Source: Mucidula mucida (lineage: Eukaryota > Basidiomycota > Agaricomycetes > Agaricales > Physalacriaceae). Taken from it: a stretch of 64,000 bases of DNA. Both the position numbers and the translations under genes were made by a program. Under the pieces are notes generated by a model. That model was not told the origin of the DNA. It was given only the letters and a program-made list of their open reading frames with translations, and searched no databases. The stretch spans positions 1-64,000 of the forward strand of contig JADNYV010000053.1 in NCBI GenBank assembly GCA_015501055.1. Direction: 5' to 3'. Shown here one piece after another: positions 47,117-56,739 of this stretch (position 1 is its first letter; every line of letters starts with the position of its first letter).

Positions 47117-47879
47117 ATGCCTGCTACCGTCACCACTTCCACTCTTTCTCGCTGCATCACCTGGTTTCTCAGAAAATCCAGTAGATCGCCCAGTGAAGGA
47201 ATGGTCGAAACGACCGAAGAGTTGTGCATTGTGAGCTGGCTCCTTTTATCGACTACATCGGTTCTGACTCACGCAGCCTGCGCCTACTCCAGATTCTTAT
47301 ACATATGAGCCTCGGGATTTCAATTCAAGCACGGCTCTTCACACTACCGCAGCATTCGCCTCTTGCTCTTCTAGAGCTTTCTCTCCTTTGCACAGCCCAA
47401 GGTGTTACTGCTGTACTTGAGGAGGAGCCACAGACCATTGTCTTGCGTACCGCAGTGGCCGCCGCCAAGGTCACCGTTGCTGAGTTTCAAATCAAACCGA
47501 CCCCAATGGAAGTTGAGGTATGAATTCCCAAGGCTGACGCCGATGCGCCGCTAACGGCGACCTTCAGATCCTCCTTCCTACGGCGACTATCTGTCTCACA
47601 CCGCCATCACCCGCAAAGGGGAAGCCCAAGGCTGACTCTAGATTGTTTGCACCTCTCCAGAACATTGCCAGCGCTCCTGGAACTTTGAGAGCCAGCGGTA
47701 AATGGCATGGTAGCAAGCATAGCTCCAGCCGACAAGCGCATGGTAAAGAGAATCTTGCTAGTCCCCCATTGAAGACAAGAGAGGAGCGGCTAAAGGCATA
47801 CACGCCGCCTGTGCGCCTTCTTGGTCTACGTCAAGGTCAAGACAGTACCTCCCGATACCCGACAGTACATAGATTTTAG
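47117..47879 (+). CDS. Hypothetical protein, splicing uncertain
   Basis: ATG at 47117 in a CACCATGCC context opens a frame of about 60 codons. Overlapping frames continue to 47523 (…IKPTPMEVEV, followed by a GTATGA donor-like site), and a Lys/Ser-rich block follows (KGKPKADSRLFAPLQNIAS…, ending 47879). The last block reads as a disordered, basic C-terminus. Exon joins could not be fixed. Family not recognised. Confidence 0.35.
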
Positions 47880-47960
47880 ATTGCTCGTTTCTTAATCCTC
47901 CTGCTCATCTAGTTCTGCTCTTTGATTTGTTTGTTTTTACGCTACAGACTCGTACATTAC

Positions 47961-48072
47961 AGCTTTCTACTATCTGTAGTCCACTGCTCACGCGGTGTTG
48001 AAGCAGATCGACTACCTATACCGTTCTTTCGCTACTGTCTGTCGTCCACTGTTCGCGCGGTGTTGAAGCAGA
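47961..48072. repeat. Imperfect direct repeat, about 45 bp, two copies
   Basis: CTGTAGTCCACTGCTCACGC…GGTGTTGAAGCAG and CTGTCGTCCACTGTTCGCGC…GGTGTTGAAGCAG, about 65 bp apart, in non-coding DNA after the hypothetical gene. Confidence 0.8.
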
Positions 48073-48149
48073 AATTTTCATTTTGTACGTCATTTTCGCA
48101 TATATCACTTATCTATCTGTTCGCAGTCTTCATTTCTTTTTCCGAGTTT

Positions 48150-48360
48150 CTCTTATTGCATCTGTTGTTGTGCTCATTTTGAACTTGAGTGTTACATGTA
48201 TTTACCACACAACGCGCTTTCTGCTGCGCGCTACCTTTCGTGAATAAGGCTTTTTGCGGGATAGAAGCAAACAATGATCGAGCGGGAAAATCCCAGGTAA
48301 CGCGTGCACTTCCTCTTTTCATAACATCCATGTCGATATGGGCGAGCTCGCCAAATTTGC
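48150..48360. repeat. Duplicated block R2 (partner of 44765-44990)
   Basis: Same short conserved blocks in the same order as R1. R2 is followed after about 180 bp by region X', whereas R1 lies 2 kb beyond region X, so the two copies have been rearranged. Confidence 0.55.
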
Positions 48361-48539
48361 TAACGAGTACTCGGATTGGCTGAATCTAGGTCAATATTCA
48401 AGTTGGATTGACCTGCCTCACATGCTTCGACTGACTGGCCGGAAACACTCACTCAGATTGGAGTTTCGAAAGAAAACCTGCCAACCACTACAACTTCAGT
48501 TCAATATCATGCTGGGCGCTCCATTGTCTCTACGGAAGA

Positions 48540-49720
48540 TTGGGCTCCTGAATGGAACCAAATTTGGATTGCATGTATGTATCAACGAGGACCGTCTCCA
48601 TGGGCGTACATTTGCGATATGGCCAGGTGCCAACGACGGCCACGGTCGCTAACTCGCCAGACTCGCCTATGAATGCTTGAAAACCAGTTGATATCTTATC
48701 TAGAACAAACTGTCCCGCTCGCTTCAAATGAAATACATCGACGCACACCCAAATCAGCCACCTGCACTCTCCATTCTCTCAACAGAAAAACTCACCTGCC
48801 GCAGCAGCAGAGTTGACGTCTTTCGATGTATCTCTCCTCATGGCTTGGTTGACTCTGATGAGTATTAATGCCACCAGAACGACGGGGTCCAGACTTCCTT
48901 CCCAGCAGCCAGAGGCAGCAATGTCTAGTGGGGTTCGGGTCGACGTCCATTTGTGGTTTGTTGCGCTTGGAGTGATTGTGCCAGGAGTACACTATGTGAG
49001 TTCTTTACGCGTCATGTCGTGAAAACAGACGCTTATGCACAGTTACAGTTAGTAATACTACGTACACTCTGAATTTAATACATCTTGTTAGCCTCTCTGT
49101 GTTCATCAGATTGGGTTCTTATGAAGGTCTATGTTCCATCGTCGAATGCTACGCCACGGGGAATAGAAAGCGCTGCTTGTAATGGTATGTCGTCAATGCA
49201 AAAATCGAGGCTCGCAATGCCTATATAGTAGGTGGAGATTGATGCATTGGTAGCATCGGTTCCTTTTGTCACCATAACCAAGCAGCTATCATTGCTGATC
49301 GCTAAATGGTTTGCAATTATTGTTGATCTTACTTGCGCGCAATTAGCGGTAGCTATTGAACCTCATTCTGGGGAGCGGCGGTGTCAAGACTTCAAGCGCG
49401 CCATCGAGGTCCGACATATCCGAGTTTTCCGTCTAGTTGTATTAGGGTCTGACGTTCTCCATTAGAACTGCTCGGATGCGACTTGGAACTGTTGCACAGA
49501 TGAATATATCAGTAGCCTCATCAAGTGTTCAGTAGTCCTGACTATCTCGACTTGCAAAGTCATTTCCGGGGTACGTACTTTGTTTAAAGCACTTGACCAA
49601 GCTGATGATCTCTTCATTAGGCTTGCAGCAATACTGTCACCGCTACGGAAAACCTATTTCTCCCGACCGCGGCAGAGTCGCAGAAACTGACTCCGAGTTG
49701 TGAACAGTTTCTTTCAAGTA
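48540..49720 (+). other. Degenerate duplicated region, unit X'
   Basis: Diverged partner of 41447-42400. Recognisable pieces are a GGACCGTCTCCATGGGCG…CATTTGCGATATGGCC segment near 48590-48630, a frame with LTSFDVSLL (48813-49022), and WVLMKVYVP near 49110. Stops separate the pieces. Unknown family, probably a relic. Confidence 0.4.
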
Positions 49721-50015
49721 GGGTGTTAAGGCTTGAATAAGTAGCATGCTGTGACGGATTCTTATCTGCGAACCTCGAATTAGGACATCTTCACTTAGAT
49801 GAATAGGATAATTCACCGTTTTGAGATTGCTTCGTGGTCATTAGTGCAAGCGCTCTTAGAATCATTCCATTCAGCGAGGCAATCGCGATCCGGTAGGCAG
49901 ACTACGTAGAGCCTGAACCTGTCAACCTCTACAGCCTGATGTGCTGCTTCACCTGACATGTATCTATCCTGATTTTCTGTACGTGGTGTGAAAGCCATCT
50001 ACAAATTCATCCTAG

Positions 50016-50076
50016 TGCATTAAGGGGGAAGCGAACCCCCGATGGGTCGAATACAGCTGTTTAACCCCATTAATGC
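50016..50076 (-). pseudogene. tRNA-Gly pseudogene
   Basis: Acceptor stem GCATTAA/TTAATGC and T-arm GGGGG/CCCCC match the tRNA at 40402-40486, as do 5 flanking bases (CCTAG). About 24 nt spanning the D-arm and the 5' half of the anticodon arm are lost or replaced, so no anticodon loop can form. Confidence 0.75.
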
Positions 50077-50199
50077 TATCACCGGTGAATGCCTGAAATT
50101 GCTGCTCAAAACTGGTACCGCAACGTGCCCGTCACAATCCCGCCAGGATTCAATAAAAAAATGCAGCGTATCACCAGGTAGTAACCGGAAACCTATTCT

Positions 50200-50925
50200 A
50201 GGACGAAGGAGGGCCCTATCTTGCCATTTCTCGGATAAACAGACAATTAAAGGTAAAAGTGGAATAATCCACAGCGATGAAGGCTGGAATTGAGGGTGCA
50301 CAAAAGATGGAAGAGTGCGATACAGTGATGAGGAAGATCGAACAACCGTCGAGGCTCTGACACCTGCCATATATGTGCCGCATATCAAGTTTTCGAAAGA
50401 GGCGTTGAGGTAGCGAGTTATGCCCTCGGGGGCGTAGCGGAGCTGACGTAATAAGGATCTGTTTCAAAATGGGTTGAGTTGGACGAGTGAACAATGGTCG
50501 GAGGAGTGTACAATGGTTGGAAGAGTAGACAATGACTACGAAGTCGTCTCAGGTCGTCGGGAACATATGTGATGCCTTTGAAGAGCTGGATGTGCGTTAA
50601 TCAATGGCAGGTGGTAGCCTTGTTACGTGCCTCGAACAGTGGACGCGTTGGGAATACAGTAGGACCGACGACTATCATCAGGTTGATATCCCCGTTGGAG
50701 TGGAAATGTTGCCGTGAATGTCAATGGCCTCAAGTTGCCCTTTCCAGTCAGTGGAAAGTGCAGTCCCGTTCCATGAGAATCGTCAAGTTGGTATCCCCGG
50801 TGAAAAGCACATGTTCCTGTGGACGTCAATGGACTCAAGTTGCCTTTTCGAGTCGGTGGATAAGTGCAGTCCACCGAGGACAATGGAGTCTCAGTTGTTC
50901 GCCATTGTTCAGTGCAGTCCAAATG
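50200..50925. repeat. Upstream repeat region of FunK1 copy K
   Basis: Reverse-complement match to about 3611-4270 and diverged match to the region before copy F. Contains ACAATGG-type repeats near 50490-50530 and two copies of the GTGGA(T)AAGTGCAGTCC segment. Confidence 0.6.
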
Positions 50926-51086
50926 TGGTAACCGAAGGAACATGTGACTCTGACCCTGTTGTCAACTCGACCAAACAGATCCTAACTTGGCAATCGCAGT
51001 CACGATACTAACAAAGGCGAGCGCGCCTGCCATTAGTATAAAACGTGAGTTTCCTCTGTCGTTGTTACCCATCACACCTACTTACT
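50926..51086 (+). promoter_or_regulatory. Core promoter block of FunK1 copy K
   Basis: ACATGTGACTCTGACCCTG and CTCGACCAAACAGATCC, then TATAAAA at 51037-51043, 44 bp before the ATG at 51087. Spacing is identical to copies A and F. Confidence 0.6.
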
Positions 51087-54000
51087 ATGGACGCCCCTCA
51101 GACCTCACACGCCCCGTCCTCACAAGAATCCGCGCCCGGGCTAACTGCTCGAATCAGCAAACCGATGGGCACGCTAGGTGCTGACGCTCATGGCCTAGAC
51201 GATCAGCGCGCCGCCTTGAGGGCTTCTACAACAGGCCATACCGTGCAGGTCCCTGTCGACACATACTTTTCTACCTACCAGTCGAATATCCTACCATCTG
51301 CCCGCGAAACCGAGGAGCTGATCTCCTGGGTTCAGGACGGATTGAAGAAGACCAAAACCTTGAACACGAAGAGCTGGCCGACTACAAGAATCAGGCGTCA
51401 GGTCACGGAAGACGATACATATCAAGGCCTGGAACCCATCGCAGAGGAAATTCACGGCCTCTGCCTTGCCTGGAACGAGAAGCAGAACACGATCAAACTG
51501 CCTAAGCGCACGACGCGTCTCATCTGCCGCCCAAGACATGAGACCGCCTCTGAGGTGCGCGGAGGGTCCATGAAGACCGATGCACGCTTTATCCTGATGG
51601 AGTCGCGCGACGGTGGCGGCGAAGTCGATGACAAGAAAGTCAAGACTTGTGACGTCGGTGGCCCCATGGAGGCAAAGCTTGATGTGGACGACAGAGGAAC
51701 TGTGAGTGCTTGACGTTGTTTCCTTCGTCCATCTCTAAATCGTGTCTAGAACGAGGACCAAATTGTCGGTGCCGTCAGCCACATTCTATACAATGATCCA
51801 AGCCGCCGATTTGTGTTGGCCTTCACCGTCGAGGCCAATATGATGAGGTTCTGGTACTTCTCCAGATCGCACATTGCCGTGACTGCTGAATTCGATTACC
51901 ATGCGGTAAGTTGACTTGCATTGACTCGCGCCGTACTGTCTCATCGCTGTTATTAGAATCCCAGGGACTTCATTCGATTCATCATTTTCATGACGTTCTC
52001 TTCGCTTGAGGGACTCGGTTACGACCCGACTGTCGTTCGAGTTCGGGACGATAACAAAGATGTTCAATACCAATTCACCGTCGGCGACAAGAAATACCAG
52101 ACTGTTCGTTGCATTGATGAATCCAGTGCGCTGGATATCGTAACTCGCGCAACAAGAGTATGGGCGGTGCGAGAACTTGACGCTAACGATCAGCCTTTTG
52201 GTGAAACCAAGGTGTTGAAGGACGTTTGGCTTTACATCGATGCTAAATCGGAGCAGACCATTCAGAAGGAGATCTTCGCAGCGCTTGAGGAATTGGACAA
52301 AATAGGCGTTTCGCCGGAGGAACGTCCTCCGACTAGCGTTGCCGGCGCAACCATGGCCGACGATGCGAAGCAGTATTTCATGACTATCGTGGAGGATATA
52401 GCTGTCCAGGTCAATGACCAGGACGACACCACTCTTGCACCCCCAAGGAATGCGGTTGAGTTCCGTTACACCCCGCTTCCCACGCCTCCTCCTGCAAAAT
52501 TCCCCACCGTAGCAGGCGGGCGCCACACAAAAGATAACGCGCTTGGTCCTGTTGGTACTGGCGGCAAAAAGGCCTCTGGAAAACCTAAACCTGTGGCACC
52601 TTCTGCCAAGAACCCAGTCGTGTACCCCCACACTCAGCGCACTCACCGGCGGATCGTTTTCGCGGAGGAATGCCAATCCTTATACACCGTTGACGATTAT
52701 GGTGACTTCACTCTTGGCCTAGCCCAGCTTGTATATGGTATGTCGTAAATCTTTCGATGTTCCCATTTCTCATATACCGCAGGTCTCGATTACATGCGTT
52801 TGGCTGGATTCATTCATCGGGATATCAGTCCTGGTAATTGTTTACTGTACATGAAGGATCGCCACATCAAGATCTCCGATCTCGAGTACGCACGCCGTTA
52901 TGACTCTCAATGCCAGTCGGCTCTGCCCCTCACTGTAAGTCATCTCGACTACTTTCCACTTTTTGGATTGAGCCTTTATTAGGGCACTCCCGGCTTCATG
53001 GCCGTCGAATATCAAGCCTTAAAGCATCATTTTCTAGAGGGGTCGGGTGCCCCTGGGAAGAAGTATTCGGTACGGGATCCCAACGAGGATGAGATTGAAG
53101 CGGAGCAGCAAGAATGGTTTCAGTTCAATTTCCTGCACGATCTAGAATCTGTCTTGTGGATTCTCCTCTCGCACCTCCTCACTACGGTTCCTGATTGCCT
53201 TCACGCCGGTATTGAAGGCATCGTCGAACGCCATACCGCGGTCCTCAAACTCTACAATGACCTCTTCGACGGTTCCCTCACAGGCTCCGCCGAACGTCGT
53301 GACTTCATCTGGGACATCAAAGAGAAGCGAATGACTGGTTTTCTGAAAGCAAAGCGAGTGCTAGCGGCGTTATATGATAAGGCAAATGCATCAGCTTTGA
53401 CCAATGTCATGAACGGATTTAAATATCTCGTCCGCAGCTGCTACATGGAAGTCGAAGCTACGGATCCATATGTCGCTGCAGGGCAGACTTCTCCGCGCTG
53501 GGACCCCGTCCACTTCAAACATGAGTTCTATGACGAGCTTCACGGTCTCTTTATAGACATGCATCATGCCATGGACAGGGTGGAGTATTGTGCGGGTAAG
53601 GAGCTCAAGAAGGCACCGGACGAGCAGGGCCCCCCTTCACCCGCCGGCGCGCACGAGAACAACGAAGAAGTCCCGCAGGAGAACAACGAGGAAGTCGCGC
53701 CGAACCCAGAACCTGGCCCATCACAACCTCGCAAACGTCGTGCTGAAGACACCATCAACGAGGAGCCCACCAAAAAGTCCAAGAACGGCACGCGCGCTGG
53801 GACATCGCGCTCTGGAAAACGACCCGCTGAAGATGATGTCGAGCCGGAGACCACTAAAAAGGCAAAGCGCGCTCCAGCTGCAGCGGATGAACCGCCTAGA
53901 CGGTCATCGAGGACTAAGAGTGGAGGTTCATCCGGTGCTGCCAAAGGGCGCAAGGCCCTGCGAGGAAGACGAAGCAAGCGGCGGCGAGTTCTTCTCGTCA

Positions 54001-54113
54001 GCCATCCGGGGCAGTTAGTAGCGCCGCGGCGGGTACATCTGGTCAGGCCGCTGCCGGTCCCTCTCGCCCACCCCGAGCGAAAAGAGTGGTGGGATCTAGT
54101 GATCGGAAGCTGA
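51087..54113 (+). CDS. FunK1-type fungal protein kinase, copy K (frameshifted tail)
   Basis: Exons 51087-51701, 51750-51905, 51957-52737, 52783-52934 and 52983-54113 join in frame to 944 residues. Exons 1-4 are nearly identical to copy A and keep VLKDVW, HRDISPGNCL and SDLE; exon 5 opens with GTPGFMAVEY. The C-lobe core after that (about 53010-53610: ALKHHFLEGSG…, WFQFNFLHDLESVLW) is very different from A, and then the basic tail is A-like again. At about 53957 one base is missing relative to A (GGCCCTGCG versus GCGCCTGCG context), so the last 50 or so residues are read in another frame (RGRRSKRRRVLL…) and end at TGA 54111-54113. The new tail is still strongly basic. The kinase core is intact and probably active if expressed. 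Confidence 0.8.
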
Positions 54114-54560
54114 GGAGCGCGAAGAAGGATGAGACGTAAGAAATGGACGTGATGGAGTGCTCAGTGTGGTGTGTGGCGGCGATGTCAGTCAGATGTGATT
54201 CTCTATTTCAGGTTATATGTACTTCTACAGTCGTTGTGTGCGTCGGTTCTAGTTCTATGATCTCGTTTTATGACACTACTCTGTATATCTCTGTATATTA
54301 CTGTGTCTATCTATATGCACTTTGTTTATCTATCAAGATGACTTTGGGCCGAATCTTTATCGGTTTCGTATCAAATGATTCGGTTGGTTAGAATCAACGC
54401 TGCCTTGATAAACTGGCGATCTCGACATAACTCTTGTCCAACTTTCACTTCTCATCGATTCGTTTAAGAATACCCTTCAAGAGCTCTCCAGCCCGTTCTC
54501 GCCAAGTTCTCGATTCCGCTCTTTTATCATTTTAAGCGCATGCTGTATGTTTGGTCGAAT
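54114..54560. repeat. FunK1 3' flank (copy K)
   Basis: Nearly identical to 22508-22905 and, inverted, to 1-395. It links copy K to the following APH pseudogene exactly as copy C is linked to its own. Confidence 0.75.
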
Positions 54561-55087
54561 GAATAGTGGTTAATATAACGTTGGCATTCCCCGGCTGATC
54601 GTGGCGTGTAGCCAAGCTTGTTGAAAATCGTATCTGCATAGAGGGGAGCCGCTGCGCTCGTGTTATCCGCTCTCTTTTCTCTTCCTCGCATTCATGAGAG
54701 GATGAAACAGTCGAAGAAGGAAAGCGCTGACTTTTCCTTCTATTCCGTAGTCGGGAACGCATCATGCCAGAGATTGTTGGTGCCTGTGGCTTTGTTCGCA
54801 ATGAAGGAGGGAACACAATGGTAGAATGCATAAATGCGCCAGTCAGGCTCGGTCTATCGATGTTCTACTCAATGCTTGGCTTGGGTAGCTAACGAGACGC
54901 ATAAATTAAATCTCAACGCATATGTATATTGACCCGGATGCCATCGATATTTCAGAAATGTACACCAGAGTAGGGAGGTAAGTAAGCAGAGCTTTGACTC
55001 AGTAGTGATTCATGTACAACTCTACCTCTGCCAGGTGAGAGTCACGAATGTGCGATCCATGAAGGACGAGGTTATATGATCGCATAT

Positions 55088-56024
55088 ATGCTTCCACGGT
55101 ACTCACCCAGCCGTCTGTCCGCCTCTGCTTCTAACTCGAACGGCGTAAGAATTCGGGGTAACCATTTGTCCCAGTACCACCTTCCCTCTATCCCCGCTAC
55201 AAAGTTCTTCGACTTCAATACTCCCAATAAGAGGGTAGCCACCCTGACGTCTCCCAGTCAATAATTGCGGACACTCTCCATCCCTCTCCCGGCTTCTCCT
55301 CGACCATAATATTTCGCGCAGCAAAGTCATTGTGGGTGAGCACGAGACGGTGGCGCACGCTATGTACTTCTGGGACCGCATCGGGGAAAGATTCCGGAGG
55401 GCGTTCGCGTCGCAGCTGCAAGTTCATATGCTCTTCGTCTCGAAAAGGTCCACTGAGGTCAAAACGATCGTGAAGCATTCCGCAGTAGATTGGTCCGCCC
55501 AGACGCCGATGAGATGACAGAAGAATCTCCGCCTGGACGTGGAATACTTCGCAATTGGTCCATATAATCGCGTAGTTGGGCAATGATGGTTGATTCGTCG
55601 GTGTCGGTGAGGTCGTCGAAGACGTCGAGAAGGCGCACGCCCGGAATTCGGTCCATAATGATGTACCGCATGTGGAAGGAGCAGACTTGAAAGCGTATAC
55701 GAGGGACAGGAATAGTGGTGTGTTGGCGGATGAGACGTAGAGCTGCGATTCGGCGTCAATGCGACGTCCAGGTAATGTCGCTTTGACGTAGCACGTCTTG
55801 TGCAAGCCAGTTACTAGTGCAGATTAGCGAGAAATTTATCAGAAATAAAGGGACCCACGTTTCCAGAAAAAATGGACAATCGTGCGGCCATACCAACGCA
55901 GTTTGCGCCAGCAGTTTAACATGACAAAGTATGGCCGAACCAAATGATATTTCAGGAGAAATCGACGGTTCTCAGGACGCTGCGTCCACGTTTGAGTCAC
56001 TGTCCGTCGGTCAAAGGACTTCAT
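55088..56024 (-). pseudogene. APH-family kinase, copy 2, multiply frameshifted
   Basis: Same two-exon layout as 23441-24382, ATG at 56024. Relative to copy 1 there is one extra base in exon 1 near 55913, one missing near 55750 (GCCGAATCG versus GCCGAAATCG), another indel near 55497 (TCCGCCCAGACG versus TCCGCCAGACG), and one missing near 55217 that turns TGCAAG into a TGA stop right after PSYWEY. LTHNDFAARNI and SAIIDWET remain readable. Where copy 1 is broken near RYIIMD, this copy reads through, so the breaks arose independently. Confidence 0.75.
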
Positions 56025-56739
56025 CGCGAAAAGACAGAATACTGCCAATGACTCTGGCGTAAATCAACTACATGATCCGAGGTTATGTCCAAGTTATGTT
56101 CAAACTGACAAAGAGCGCGCCCAGCTAATGTTGGCAGTTACGGCTGGCTAAGAAGTATGATATTTAATACCGGCTCTATACGTGACATGTACTGACATCG
56201 ATGGCTAAGTTCTGAAAGGCGATTCGACGCAGGAGATGATGCCCGCGAAGGAGAGCGCGCTGGTGTAAGAAGAAGAAGGCGCCTTGGCCGCGCTCCACTC
56301 TAACGTTATAGCAGTTGTTTCGAAATGGGCTGCGTTGGACCAGTGTACCTGGATGTGGCAATGAATGGCAAAGTGGTAGCCTTTTCAGGCTTACCGATAC
56401 CCAGTCGGCTGTGTTCGCTGGTACTAGGAAGAGTTGTGCCCAAGATGTCAAGCGACCCGGCAAGCAAGATGGAAGGTCAATGCTCGATGTCTGAAGCCGC
56501 CTTTCAGGCCTGTGCCCAGTCTCGACACGCAATTCAGTGAGAGCAATGGGAATATCTGGTGTAGTTAGTGAGGGGTATGGGGCGTTCCAAATGTGGTAAC
56601 AGAAGGAGCATGTGACTCTGAACCTGTTGACAACTCGGCCAAACAGATCGGGACTTGGCAATTACAGTCACGACACGAATAACTTTATAGAAACGCAAAT
56701 TTCCTCTATCGCCGGTCAACTTCTTCAATCAACAACACC
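56025..56739. repeat. Unit spacer and promoter of FunK1 copy L
   Basis: Matches the spacers before copies C and D. The promoter block lies at about 56586-56700, with TTTATAGAAA at 56684-56693. Confidence 0.65.
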
